64,000 nucleotides of DNA from Phycisphaerales bacterium. GTDB taxonomy: Bacteria > Planctomycetota > Phycisphaerae > Phycisphaerales > UBA1924. The stretch covers positions 124,001 to 188,000 of the forward strand of contig JAJDDC010000070.1 of assembly GCA_029260515.1 (NCBI GenBank), given 5' to 3'. Below the pieces are notes generated by a model. The model ran no database searches. It had not been told where the DNA came from and saw nothing but the letters and a program-made list of their open reading frames with translations. Positions 41,901 to 50,718 of this stretch are shown in pieces. Positions within the stretch are counted from its first letter, which is position 1, and every line of letters starts with the position of its first letter. The position numbers and the translations under genes were made by a program.

Positions 41901-43137
41901 CTTTGACCGAGACGGCCCCGCCCAGATCGGGCGCATCGAGCGTCAGCTCCAACCCCGAGAGCGCCAGCTCGCCCTGCCCGCCCGCGTCGCTACCGGTCGG
42001 GACCAGCGCCCGTGTCGGAGTGGACGTCAAGAGCACGCGCGCCCCCAGCCCGCGGTAATCACCCTTCCCGATGGATTCCAACGGCGCCCGGAGCCCCTCG
42101 ACGATGATGGTCACCTCGGGCCACGACTCGACCCGGATGCTCGCGCTCTCGACGAGCGCCTCGCGCAGCGACGGCATCGCCCGCGCCACCCGAGCCCCGT
42201 CGGCGCGCAGACTGATCACGCCGGTCTGCTCGACGACCTCCCCGGTCTTGCGCACGCCGCCCATCGCGCTCACGCCCGCCGACTCGAGCGAGAACGACGC
42301 GTCCAGGGCGTCCATCGTGCCCCTCGCGTTGAACGCCGCGTCCGCGCGCTCGCCCAGGAGCTCGACGAGCGGGACGCCCAGGGGCGCCAGCGCGTCGAGC
42401 AGGGCGGTCGGCGCCTGCGTGACCGATCCCTCCGCGTCCACAGACGCGGCGTCGATCGTGATCGCGCCGCCCGCGCCGATCAGATTCGTCAGCGTCGCGG
42501 TCAGGCTCAGCACCTCACGCCCGTCTTCTTTTCCCCCGAGTGTGAGCGTCACCGGCGCGCCCGCCGCGATGCCCGCCTCGCCGTCGAGCACGACGCGCCC
42601 CGCGTCGGTCCGCACCTCGAACGCGTCCAGCTTCACGACCGCCTTGAGCGACGCGGGGATCGACGCCCCGCCGCCCGCGTCACGCTCGCCCGCGGGCGCT
42701 GGCGCCGACGCCTCGGTCGCACGCTCGATCCGCGTCCGCTCCCCGCCCCCCGACTCGGCCGACGCCCAGCCCGCGACAACGACCTCGCCCAGATCCAGGT
42801 TCCCCGTCGCCAACGCCAGCAGGCCCGCGTCTGTGCGGACCGAGACGTCCGCGGCCTCGCCGCCCTCCGGGTCGAACAGGCGCACCGAGCCCACGCGCTG
42901 CGGGCCGGTCCACGAGAGCGTTAGCCCTCGCACCTCGGCCCGCCCGGCGATCCCCGCGTTGATCCTGCCCTCGATGATCCCGGGCGCCACACCCGACACG
43001 ATCGTCGGCGCCAGCGCAACGAGCACGCCCAGCAGCAGCACCACCACGCCCAGCGCGATCAGCAGCTTGCGACCGCGCCGCCGACGCCTGGGCGTCTTGT
43101 TCGAACCGCCGCCCGTGTTCTTGTCGCCCGATCGCAC
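38926..43137 (-). CDS. Very large AsmA-like membrane-anchored protein
   Basis: A 1403-residue protein with a single N-terminal membrane helix (RKLLIALGVVVLLLGVLVAL, about residues 24-44) preceded by a Lys/Arg-rich cytoplasmic tail, so the rest lies in the periplasm. The body is a long run of beta-rich, Ala/Gly/Asp/Val-rich repeats of the AsmA/TamB kind (GLTLSWTGPQRVGSVRLFDP, then VTLTLGG, GLELTLDAPDLG). Such proteins form hydrophobic grooves that carry lipid between membranes. The GTG at 43137 was chosen because GGAGG lies seven bases upstream; an in-frame ATG 13 codons earlier is possible. It is followed by the kinase-like gene and lies just downstream of nusG. Confidence 0.75.
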   Translation of the reverse strand: MRSGDKNTGGGSNKTPRRRRRGRKLLIALGVVVLLLGVLVALAPTIVSGVAPGIIEGRINAGIAGRAEVRGLTLSWTGPQRVGSVRLFDPEGGEAADVSVRTDAGLLALATGNLDLGEVVVAGWASAESGGGERTRIERATEASAPAPAGERDAGGGASIPASLKAVVKLDAFEVRTDAGRVVLDGEAGIAAGAPVTLTLGGKEDGREVLSLTATLTNLIGAGGAITIDAASVDAEGSVTQAPTALLDALAPLGVPLVELLGERADAAFNARGTMDALDASFSLESAGVSAMGGVRKTGEVVEQTGVISLRADGARVARAMPSLREALVESASIRVESWPEVTIIVEGLRAPLESIGKGDYRGLGARVLLTSTPTRALVPTGSDAGGQGELALSGLELTLDAPDLGGAVSVKGGATATLDGRDAGELTISLDAPTLLDAGGALLDPGSAAVSGGVTLAGVAAQTIQPFVEGTGLDIARDLGAQLTMRATAQRAGEDKNHITVSLDAPKATAELDADIEGQTIRGGDSPGVLTLLDPGPTIVGLLADSGVSLASAAGPYTITIQSLEIDLERLRAGEGLDLRAVHATASASIPGAAITVGEGDAARVLGVRGLNLRLDASDPAAGVRVSGGAAGVVDGSDGGTFTLDARLGALFDASGALAVADATLDSTLTLAGVPASMVQAFVPTESIVVREDVGETIDASVVVKRARGADAPIEIDLGAGGAQGRISGELAYSDAGVRTRGDGLLIEQNKIGRLVNRMSVLPMGARFERVESALGVRVTSLNVPRDAAGGLDIDAATVSARAEIAGGRGVLDDEGETFVLGPIAATLDRQGGAPATFTLTMESADLRAADGTGVVAGLRSTGSIGWGVLVAGEGGDATMDGALTLREGGAGAPAGGGERLGDVTINATAPIRRAGAVSARAKGDVKSLASVERAIGREGLLTGALGERASFEASWTGELAGGGGDNAEVAWEMSASVESPRLKTQGPVRASASGGMVRLLEPARASWTVDPQWATAMALGEGSQVRLDAPIAMNVRVDRFTAPTSGEGNLDVEAAFTSNAVVIALEDGTRVEYTGLDATAKTGENPEYVDVRATMLEKGAAADAPKAVEVVATLGGLGGPGDGVVATGYANLRNAPTSFIDAVAGMDGLLVSFLGDRSSAHVRANGLSRTSGTLTASAATSHATAAYEGRVVDGSLVSTKPTELTVNAITKDFGLKLVKVVPVFGSIIKNPETDRPARIVIDTLSVPVDGRDFLSNLDAVMQIDAGEARLTLDGGIGKFLNADQGIRIGNGTPPFPVNVNGGGVNYEGLTVPVGEFALNIGGKVDLVNKTQDVRVGVPAAALAAEAAGGEGALGRIFDQALGVSLVNKGPMGKSGWELKLGGGKKREPGDAIRDILKGIGG

Positions 43138-43221
43138 GCCGTCGCCTCCGATCGGCGCGCACTCGGCGCGCCGCAAGGACCAACCACCCGGGATACCCGA
43201 CGACCCGCGCCGGCCCGCTGG

Positions 43222-44070
43222 TCAGACCTCGTCGGCCTTGGCGATCTGCCACTCCTCGAGGTCCACCGGCGCCTGACGCCCGAAGATCGTCACCAGCACA
43301 CGCACCTGCCCCTTCTCCGGGAACAGTTCGTCCACCGTGCCCTCGTAGTTCGCGAACGGGCCCTCGCGGATCACCACCGGCTCGCCCTTCTCGAACGTCA
43401 TCTTGACGACCGGCTCCTCGTCGGGCTTCCGCGAGTCCATGAGCATCTTCTGGATCTCGTGCTCGGCCATCGGCGTCGGGCGCCCGGCCGTCCCCACGAA
43501 ATCTCCCACACCCGTCGTCTCCTTGATCAGGAAGAAGACGTCCTGCGGGATCCGCCCGTCCTCCTCCAGCTGCATCTCGACGAACACGTACCCCGGGTAG
43601 AGCTTGGTCTCGGTGACCTTCATCTTCCCGCCCTTGATCGTCTTCGTCTTCTCGGTCGGCACGAGGATCCGCCCGACCAGGTGCGTCATGTTCTCGATCT
43701 GGACCTTGCGCAGCAGCGTCTGCTGGACCGACTTCTCTTTGTTGGAGGCGACGCGCAGGACGAACCAGTCCATCCCGCCCTGGCGGATGGGCTCGCCGTC
43801 GTCGAGCAGGTCTTCCTTGCCGCCCGGACGCCCGTCCATCGCGTTGGGATCGGCCTTGGTGTCGGCCTTCTCGTCCGCGGGTTTCTCGGCGGGCGTCTCA
43901 GCCCCAGGAGCAGGCGCCTCTTCGGGTGTGGGCTCGGGCGCCGCGTCGGCCCCGGCCGCCTCGGTCGCCCGCTCGGCGGCGTCGTCGCCCACGGGCGCCT
44001 CGACGCGCACCGGCTCGCCCGCGCCCGTCCCGGTCGCCCCGTCCGTCTCGCGCTGCTCGGTCATTGCCAT
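43222..44070 (-). CDS. nusG: Transcription elongation/antitermination factor NusG
   Basis: A 282-residue NusG. The first 95 residues are an Ala/Pro/Glu-rich extension not found in the E. coli protein of about 181 residues. The NGN domain follows (GGMDWFVLRVASNKEKSVQQ, then LYPGYVFVEMQLEEDGRIPQ), and the C-terminal KOW domain has FEKGEPVVIREGPFANYEG and VRVLVTIFGRQAPVDLEEW. The protein links RNA polymerase to Rho and to the ribosome. A second ATG two codons downstream is better spaced from AGGGG and could be the true start. It is 13 bp after secE, the standard order, but the L11 gene normally next is absent. Confidence 0.95.
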   Translation of the reverse strand: MAMTEQRETDGATGTGAGEPVRVEAPVGDDAAERATEAAGADAAPEPTPEEAPAPGAETPAEKPADEKADTKADPNAMDGRPGGKEDLLDDGEPIRQGGMDWFVLRVASNKEKSVQQTLLRKVQIENMTHLVGRILVPTEKTKTIKGGKMKVTETKLYPGYVFVEMQLEEDGRIPQDVFFLIKETTGVGDFVGTAGRPTPMAEHEIQKMLMDSRKPDEEPVVKMTFEKGEPVVIREGPFANYEGTVDELFPEKGQVRVLVTIFGRQAPVDLEEWQIAKADEV

Positions 44071-44083
44071 ACCCCTGCGTCTC

Positions 44084-44767
44084 TCAGGTTTGCAGGACGT
44101 CGATCGCCCCGAAGAACCACTTGAAGGCGATGTCCACGATGAACAGGATCCCGGCGATCAGGAACGCCGCGACGATCACCACGATCGTCGAGCCGCGGAT
44201 CTCCCGCGGCGTGGACCAGTTCACCTTCTTCATCTCCCCGTCGGTCGCGACGAGGAAATCCACCGGCTTGCGCCCCGCGCCCGCGACCCAGAAGATCGCG
44301 ACCGCGGACAGAAGCAGGATCCCCCCCGCGACGCCCGCCTGCAGAAAGATCTGGTTGAAGATCGTGTTCGACGTGACGGCGCCTTCGCGGACGACCGCCT
44401 CGAACCCCTGCGTCTCCAGCGATTTGGCGTCCAGGGCCTTGTCTCGCGTCTCGTCCGACGAGAAGCCGCCGACCGTGACCCGCGCCCCGCCGACACCCAG
44501 CGATTCGTACTCCTCGACAACGCCCGTCCCGACCGTCGTCATGTCGCCCGTCTCGGTATCGACCGCCCGGATATCGACGACCGAGCCGACGCCCAGATCG
44601 CCCTCGACGCCCGTGATGCCGAAGGTGTACGACGCGATCGGCAGCCGGACCGCCGCGCCCTGCCCCCAGCCCCACGCGGCGCCGGCCATCGCCAGCACAC
44701 CGATCGAGACCGCGGTCAGCACCCGCACCCAGTACCCCTGCCCCGCCTTGTAGATCCCGAGCGCCAT
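44084..44767 (-). CDS. secE: Preprotein translocase subunit SecE with insert
   Basis: A 227-residue SecE, the essential clamp of the SecYEG channel. The conserved C-terminal core is EMKKVNWSTPREIRGSTIVV and the final membrane helix (about 181-222). A first helix at about 13-36 is followed by an extra soluble stretch of about 100 residues (about 36-135, SYTFGITGVEGDLGVGSVVD, GGARVTVGGFSSDETRD), then a second helix (about 140-162). Classic SecE has no such domain. The gene order tRNA-Trp, secE, nusG matches the usual locus. Confidence 0.92.
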   Translation of the reverse strand: MALGIYKAGQGYWVRVLTAVSIGVLAMAGAAWGWGQGAAVRLPIASYTFGITGVEGDLGVGSVVDIRAVDTETGDMTTVGTGVVEEYESLGVGGARVTVGGFSSDETRDKALDAKSLETQGFEAVVREGAVTSNTIFNQIFLQAGVAGGILLLSAVAIFWVAGAGRKPVDFLVATDGEMKKVNWSTPREIRGSTIVVIVAAFLIAGILFIVDIAFKWFFGAIDVLQT

Positions 44768-44823
44768 CGGCGTCTGTTTCCTTGGGTTATGGGCCCGCCG
44801 CTTGCGGGGCCCGTCTCACGAAA

Positions 44824-44896
44824 CACGGCAGGGAGGACTCGAACCCCCGACCGGTGGATTTGGAATCCACTGCTCTACCAACTGAGCTACTGCCGT
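44824..44896 (-). tRNA. trpT: tRNA-Trp (anticodon CCA)
   Basis: The minus strand folds into a full cloverleaf: acceptor ACGGCAG/CTGCCGT, D arm GCTC-GAGC, anticodon stem GTGGA/TCCAC with loop TTCCAAA giving anticodon CCA, and T arm GGGGG-TTCGAGT-CCTCC. Discriminator base is G, and the 3' CCA is not encoded. It lies between rpmG and secE. Confidence 0.95.
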
Positions 44897-44965
44897 AGGA
44901 GGCGAACTCGTAAATCGCGAAATCGCGAATGGGGGAGACCCAGTTCGCCATCTCGCCACTCGCCT

Positions 44966-45148
44966 TCACTTGCGCTTGATCTTGTGGATCGTGTGCCGGC
45001 GAAGCAGCGGGCTGTACTTCTTCACGCCGTCCTTGAGCTTCTCGGGCAGCCCGCCCTTGACGTTCACGGACGTGCGGTAGTTCAGGTCGCCCGACTCGGT
45101 GCACTGCAACCACACGTACTCGCGCGCGTTGCCCTTCTTCTTGGCCAT
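44966..45148 (-). CDS. rpmG: 50S ribosomal protein L33
   Basis: A 60-residue basic protein: MAKKKGNAREYVWLQCTESG, then LNYRTSVNVKGG and a basic C-terminus ending KIKRK. Length and pattern fit L33, which sits near the E site of the large subunit. The cysteine pattern of zinc-binding L33 (two C-x-x-C) is absent: only one Cys is present, so this is a zinc-independent form. The neighbours tuf, tRNA-Trp, secE and nusG are the expected ones. Confidence 0.93.
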   Translation of the reverse strand: MAKKKGNAREYVWLQCTESGDLNYRTSVNVKGGLPEKLKDGVKKYSPLLRRHTIHKIKRK

Positions 45149-45206
45149 CGCGTCAACTCCTTACCGCTGCGGGCCGGGCGCCTCCCGAGCACCCCGCCCC
45201 CTTCGG

Positions 45207-45239
45207 AAAAGCGGCCCGGGAGCTCTCGCACCCGGGCCG
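45207..45239 (-). terminator. Rho-independent terminator after tuf
   Basis: A 9-bp perfect stem (CGGCCCGGG with CCCGGGCCG) and a 10-base loop are followed by four T on the minus strand. It separates tuf from rpmG. Confidence 0.8.
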
Positions 45240-45319
45240 ATGAATGCGCTCACTGTCGCCCGGCCATGCGTGCGGCCGAGCACTCGGGGACCGCCCCATG
45301 CCGGGGCATCTGCGTGTGC

Positions 45320-46540
<1,221 letters not shown>

Positions 46541-46761
46541 CTCGTGAATCCTCTGCTAGAGAGAGAGCCGCGGCTCCCATTGAGCCTGTTGTCTGCCGTC
46601 CCACGCCGCCGGCCCCCATCGGACCACCGGACGCCCGGGTCCCGCGCGTCCTCCCGGGATCGGCGGGCCAACAGTGTAGCGCCGCCGCCTCCCCGGGCCG
46701 ACCCGCGGGACCTGTCTTCCACCCCGGGCGAACCCACGCGGGCCCGCCCGAACCAAACCAA

Positions 46762-46833
46762 AGCCGCTGGTGGGACTTGAACCCGCGACCTCACCCTTAC
46801 CAAGGGTGCGCTCTACCACTGAGCTACAGCGGC
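46762..46833 (-). tRNA. thrT: tRNA-Thr (anticodon GGU)
   Basis: A cloverleaf on the minus strand: acceptor GCCGCTG/CAGCGGC, D arm GCTC-GAGC, anticodon stem CACCC/GGGTG with loop TTGGTAA giving anticodon GGT, and T arm GCGGG-TTCAAGT-CCCAC with one mismatch. Discriminator base is T, and no 3' CCA is encoded. It lies upstream of tuf, as in many bacteria. Confidence 0.94.
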
Positions 46834-46916
46834 GTGACCGGTGCCGACCGCCCCGGTGCCCGCCAAAAGCACGCCGCGACACGCGGCCGCGACCACTCCC
46901 CGCAGGAGAAGGACGG

Positions 46917-46944
46917 ATCGTAGTCCCCCTCCCACCACCGTCAA
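46917..46944 (-). promoter_or_regulatory. Likely promoter of the tRNA-Thr/tuf operon
   Basis: On the minus strand TTGACG (46944-46939) is followed after 16 bp by TACGAT (46922-46917). This puts transcription start about 75 bp before tRNA-Thr. It diverges from the promoter at 46984-47012. Confidence 0.6.
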
Positions 46945-46983
46945 CACGGGTCCCTGGGCCCGATTCCTTCAACATGTCTGGAT

Positions 46984-47012
46984 TTGAGGCGTTGTTATTC
47001 CAGAAATATGAT
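46984..47012 (+). promoter_or_regulatory. Sigma70-type promoter of the triplicated secreted proteins
   Basis: TTGAGG (46984-46989), a 17-bp AT-rich spacer and TATGAT (47007-47012) form a near-consensus sigma70 promoter in otherwise GC-rich DNA. The ATG of the first gene lies 54 bp downstream. Confidence 0.75.
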
Positions 47013-47066
47013 ATCCTCTCGGCATCACCCGGGCGGGCCGCCGCCCGCCCCCGCGAGGGAAGCGCG

Positions 47067-48278
47067 ATGCACAGCCATCTGATGAGTGTCGTGACCGCCG
47101 TCGGCCTGGCGTCCACCGCCGCCGCGCAGCCCCCTCCGGGCGCCGCACGCGAGCAACGCACGCTCAAGCCCTGGCCCGTCGCCAACATCTACTACAACGC
47201 CGCGACCGGTGAGCGCGTCGCGTACCCGATCGGCGCCGGGCCTCGCGACGCGCCCTCCGCCGCGTGGACCAACAACAACACCGACCCCTGCGCCACCGGC
47301 GGCAGCGTCGGGATCATCGACAACCCCGACTTCGACGGCGACACCCTTCCGGACTACACAGGTCCCGGCGCGCTCCCCGCCGAACTCAACCCGCCCCCCG
47401 AGGGCGCTTGGGTCCTCGACTGGGGCGACATCAACGCCGACGCTGTCGTTACTTCGGTCGTGCTCGCCTACGGCACAACTCTCACAGACACCGACACGGA
47501 TGGTGACTCCATCGGTGACGGCATCGTCGGCTTCGACATGAGCGTCACCTTCTCCGACGCCGACAACGGGCTCGACTCGGACCGGTACTGCATCTTCGAT
47601 CTCACGCTCACGGATCTTCCCGGCGCCTTGCCGGGCCTCCCACCCGGCTACATCGCGGTCTACACGCTGTCTCTGGATTTCGCGTCCGCGGCGCCGAGCC
47701 TCGTGTTTGAACTCGGTGACTCCAACGGCATAGACGAAGCCGGCACCGGCATCTCCGGCGGCAGCATCTACGGACACCCCACCTACACCGATCTCGACTC
47801 CGATTCCCGCCATGATTTCTCGTTCGCCTACAGGTTCGATCAGTCCGCGATCCCGCTCGAACAACGTGGCCTTGTTGGCGTGCTGCTCGCCGGCCCGTCC
47901 GACGACGCCCCCGGCGCCGAAGACGCGCTCGACCTCTATGCATCGGGATTCGATTGCCCGCCAGTCCAATCCACCGAGTACTCCGGCACGTTCAACTACG
48001 GCGGCTTCAACTGTGAGCTCGGTGTGAAATCGCCGTTCGCGTCAATGTACGTCGAGTTATACGGCTTCATATGCGAAGCGCCGTGCAACCCGACCGGCGC
48101 GTGCAACCCCGCCGACACCGCCCTCCCCGCCGGCGTGCTCAACTTCGACGATGTTGTCGCGTTCCTCACCGACTTCGGCGCATCCGGCATCTGCTCCGAC
48201 CTCGCCGCCCCCATCGGCACATGGAACTTCGACGACGTCGTCGCGTTTCTCGTCGCGTTCGGACAGGGCTGCCCTTAG
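47067..48278 (+). CDS. Secreted GC-type dockerin protein, copy 1 of a tandem triplet
   Basis: A 403-residue secreted protein with no recognised enzyme domain. A signal peptide (MHSHLMSVVTAVGLASTAAA) precedes the motif KPWPVANIYYNAATGERV, shared by all three copies. The core repeats IDNPDFDGDTLPDYTGPG, EGAWVLDWGDI, ADNGLDSDRYCIFDLTLTDL and LVFELGDSNGIDEAGTGISG. The Asp/Gly-rich spots could bind calcium. The tail is the paired dockerin-like repeat (TALPAGVLNFDDVVAFLTDF, LAAPIGTWNFDDVVAFLVAF) ending GCP. It is the first gene after a strong promoter and is followed 20 bp later by copy 2. Confidence 0.8.
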   Translation: MHSHLMSVVTAVGLASTAAAQPPPGAAREQRTLKPWPVANIYYNAATGERVAYPIGAGPRDAPSAAWTNNNTDPCATGGSVGIIDNPDFDGDTLPDYTGPGALPAELNPPPEGAWVLDWGDINADAVVTSVVLAYGTTLTDTDTDGDSIGDGIVGFDMSVTFSDADNGLDSDRYCIFDLTLTDLPGALPGLPPGYIAVYTLSLDFASAAPSLVFELGDSNGIDEAGTGISGGSIYGHPTYTDLDSDSRHDFSFAYRFDQSAIPLEQRGLVGVLLAGPSDDAPGAEDALDLYASGFDCPPVQSTEYSGTFNYGGFNCELGVKSPFASMYVELYGFICEAPCNPTGACNPADTALPAGVLNFDDVVAFLTDFGASGICSDLAAPIGTWNFDDVVAFLVAFGQGCP

Positions 48279-48298
48279 CCACGCCCAGGAGCACCACT

Positions 48299-49513
48299 AT
48301 GCGAGCCGCAACCGCATTGTCCGTCCTCATCGCCGCCGGCGCCGCCCACGCCGCCGACAAACCGCTCAAGCCCTGGCCCGTCGCCAACATCGACTACAAC
48401 GCACGCACCGGTGAGCGCACCGCATCGCCCCTCGGCGCCCATACCCGGAACCTCGGCTCACGCTTCTGGGTCAACGACAACACCGACCCGTGCGGTACCG
48501 GCCCAGAGAACGGCATCGTCAAACCCTGCTGCGGTGGCGCCAGCATCCTCTTCATCGACAACCCCGACTTCGATGGCGACACCCTCCCCGACTACACGGG
48601 CCCCGGCGCCATCCCGCCAGAGCTAAACCCGCCGCCCGAGGGCGCCTGGGTCTTGGACTGGGGCGACATCGGCGCCGATACGGTTATCGACTGCGTCGTG
48701 CTGGCCTATGCGACGACGCTGCCCGACACCGACACCGACGGCGATTCGATCGGCGACGGCATCACCGGCTACGACATGAGCATCACCTTCTCCGACGCCG
48801 ACAACGGTCACGACTCGGACCGGTACTGCATCCTCGGCCTGACACTCACAGATCTCCCCGGCGTCCTGCCGACCATGCCGCCGGGCTCCGTCGCCGTCTA
48901 CTCAATCACGCTCAACTTCTCCTCGATCGCGCAGAGCTACATCTTCGAGCTCGGCGACGCGGACGGCGAGGACCGGGTGTGCAGCGGCCTCAACGGAGGA
49001 TCGCTTTTCGGCCACCCGACATACGCCGACCTCGACGGCGACGGACGGCACGACTTCTCGTTCGCAGTGCGGTTCGACCAGTCCGAAATCCCGCCCGAAC
49101 GCCGCGGCCTCTCGGGTGTTGTCCTCGCCGGCCCATCGGAGTTCGCCCCGGGCGCCGAGGACGCCCTGGACCTCTTCGCCTCCGGCCCCGACTGCCCGCC
49201 CGATCAGGCCGCGTCGTATCTCGGATCGTTCGACCTCGGGGGCCACAGCTGTGCGCCGGGCGCCCAGCGCCCGTTCGCTTCAGTGTTCCTGGAACTCTCG
49301 GGCCCCTCGGGTAACGGGTGCTATCCATGTGGTGCGTGCACCGCCGCCGACTACGCGGCGCCCGCCGGCGTGCTGGATTTCAGCGACGTCCTTGAGTTCA
49401 TCCAGGCGTTCGCAGGCGGGCACTTCTGCGCCGACTTGGCTGCCCCCTTTAACACATTCAACTTCGACGACGTCGCCGCGTTCCTCACCGCGTTCGGCCA
49501 GGGCTGCCCGTAG
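48299..49513 (+). CDS. Secreted GC-type dockerin protein, copy 2 of a tandem triplet
   Basis: A 404-residue paralogue of the flanking genes with the same plan: signal peptide (MRAATALSVLIAAGAAHA), KPWPVANIDYNARTGERT, IDNPDFDGDTLPDYTGPG, ADNGHDSDRYCILGLTLTDL and a tail ending FGQGCP. It carries a short Cys-containing insert (NGIVKPCCGGASILFIDN) before the shared core. AGGAG lies seven bases upstream of the ATG. Only 20 bp separate it from each neighbour, so the three genes should be one transcript. Confidence 0.8.
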   Translation: MRAATALSVLIAAGAAHAADKPLKPWPVANIDYNARTGERTASPLGAHTRNLGSRFWVNDNTDPCGTGPENGIVKPCCGGASILFIDNPDFDGDTLPDYTGPGAIPPELNPPPEGAWVLDWGDIGADTVIDCVVLAYATTLPDTDTDGDSIGDGITGYDMSITFSDADNGHDSDRYCILGLTLTDLPGVLPTMPPGSVAVYSITLNFSSIAQSYIFELGDADGEDRVCSGLNGGSLFGHPTYADLDGDGRHDFSFAVRFDQSEIPPERRGLSGVVLAGPSEFAPGAEDALDLFASGPDCPPDQAASYLGSFDLGGHSCAPGAQRPFASVFLELSGPSGNGCYPCGACTAADYAAPAGVLDFSDVLEFIQAFAGGHFCADLAAPFNTFNFDDVAAFLTAFGQGCP

Positions 49514-49533
49514 CAGCGATTAGGAGCAACGCC

Positions 49534-50712
49534 ATGCGAGCCGTATCCGCCCTGTCCGTCCTCATCGCCGCCGGCGCCGCGACGACGGCGAACGCCGACG
49601 AGCCGCTCAGGCCCTGGCCCGTCGCCAACATCTACTACAACGCCGCGACCGGCGAGCGCGTCGTCTCCCCGGCCGGCGCCGGCCCGCGCGACACGTCCCT
49701 TCGTTACTGGATCAACGCCGCCCCGAACTGCGGCGCCGGCATCCTCTTCATCGACAACCCCGACTTCGACGGCGACACCCTCCCCGACTACACAGGGCCC
49801 GGCACACTCCCCGCCGAACTCGGCCCGCCCCCCGAGGGCGCCTGGGTTCTTGATTGGGGTGACATTCGCGCAGACTCAATCATCGATTGTCTTGTCGTCG
49901 CGTACGCGACCACCGTCCCGGACACGGACACCAACGGCGATTCCGTCGGCGACGGCGTGATCGGCTTCGACATGATTGTCACGTTTTCTGACGCCGACAA
50001 CGGGCACGACTCCGACCGGCGCTGCATCTTCGACCTCACGCTGACCGACCTCCCGGGCGCCCTGCCCGGCGTCCCGCCCGGGTTCGTCGCGACGTACATG
50101 ATCACGCTCGATTTCGCGAGCGTCGCCCCGAGCCTGGTCTTCGAGCTGGGCGACAGCAACGGCGTGGACAAGGCCGGCACCGGGATCTCGGGCGGCTCCG
50201 TGTATGGATACCCGACGTACGCCGACCTCGACGCCGACACCCTCCACGATTTCTCGTTCGCGTTCCGCTTCGATCAGTCCGCGCTCACGCTTGAAGACCG
50301 CGGCCTCGCGGGTGTATTGCTCGTCGGCCCCTCCGACGACGCCCCCGGCGCCGAGGACGCCCTCGACCTCTTCGCCGAGGGCATCGACTGCCCGCCGTTC
50401 GATACAAGCGAGTACCTCGGCACCTTCGACCTCGGCGGGTTCGGTTGCGAGCCCGGCGCAGAGACGCCGTTTGCATCAATCTATATCGAGCTGTACGGGC
50501 CGTTTATTGATTGCGCTGGCATCCCGGCAGGCGCGTGCAATCCGGCGGACCTCGCTCTCCCGGTCGGCGTGCTCGATTTCAGCGACGTCCTCGCGTTCGT
50601 GACCCATTTCGGAACGCAGAGCTGCTGCGCAGACCTCGTAGCCCCACACGGCACGTGGGACTTCGACGACGTCGTCGCGTTCCTGATCGCGTTCGGCGAG
50701 GGCTGCCCGTAG
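49534..50712 (+). CDS. Secreted GC-type dockerin protein, copy 3 of a tandem triplet
   Basis: A 392-residue paralogue and last of the triplet. Signal peptide MRAVSALSVLIAAGAATTAN is close to that of copy 2, while the body is nearer to copy 1 (KPWPVANIYYN becomes RPWPVANIYYNAATGERV; LVFELGDSNGVDKAGTGISG). It ends EGCP. GGAGCAACGCC before the ATG gives a Shine-Dalgarno sequence. It is convergent with rho, whose stop codon is 6 bp away. Confidence 0.8.
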   Translation: MRAVSALSVLIAAGAATTANADEPLRPWPVANIYYNAATGERVVSPAGAGPRDTSLRYWINAAPNCGAGILFIDNPDFDGDTLPDYTGPGTLPAELGPPPEGAWVLDWGDIRADSIIDCLVVAYATTVPDTDTNGDSVGDGVIGFDMIVTFSDADNGHDSDRRCIFDLTLTDLPGALPGVPPGFVATYMITLDFASVAPSLVFELGDSNGVDKAGTGISGGSVYGYPTYADLDADTLHDFSFAFRFDQSALTLEDRGLAGVLLVGPSDDAPGAEDALDLFAEGIDCPPFDTSEYLGTFDLGGFGCEPGAETPFASIYIELYGPFIDCAGIPAGACNPADLALPVGVLDFSDVLAFVTHFGTQSCCADLVAPHGTWDFDDVVAFLIAFGEGCP

Positions 50713-50718
50713 CGGGCG

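Noticed and set aside
44788..44815. GC-rich hairpin between tRNA-Trp and secE as a terminator
   Set aside because: GGGCCC arms pair only with a bulge and no T run follows, so it would not end transcription well and secE expression would need to pass it.
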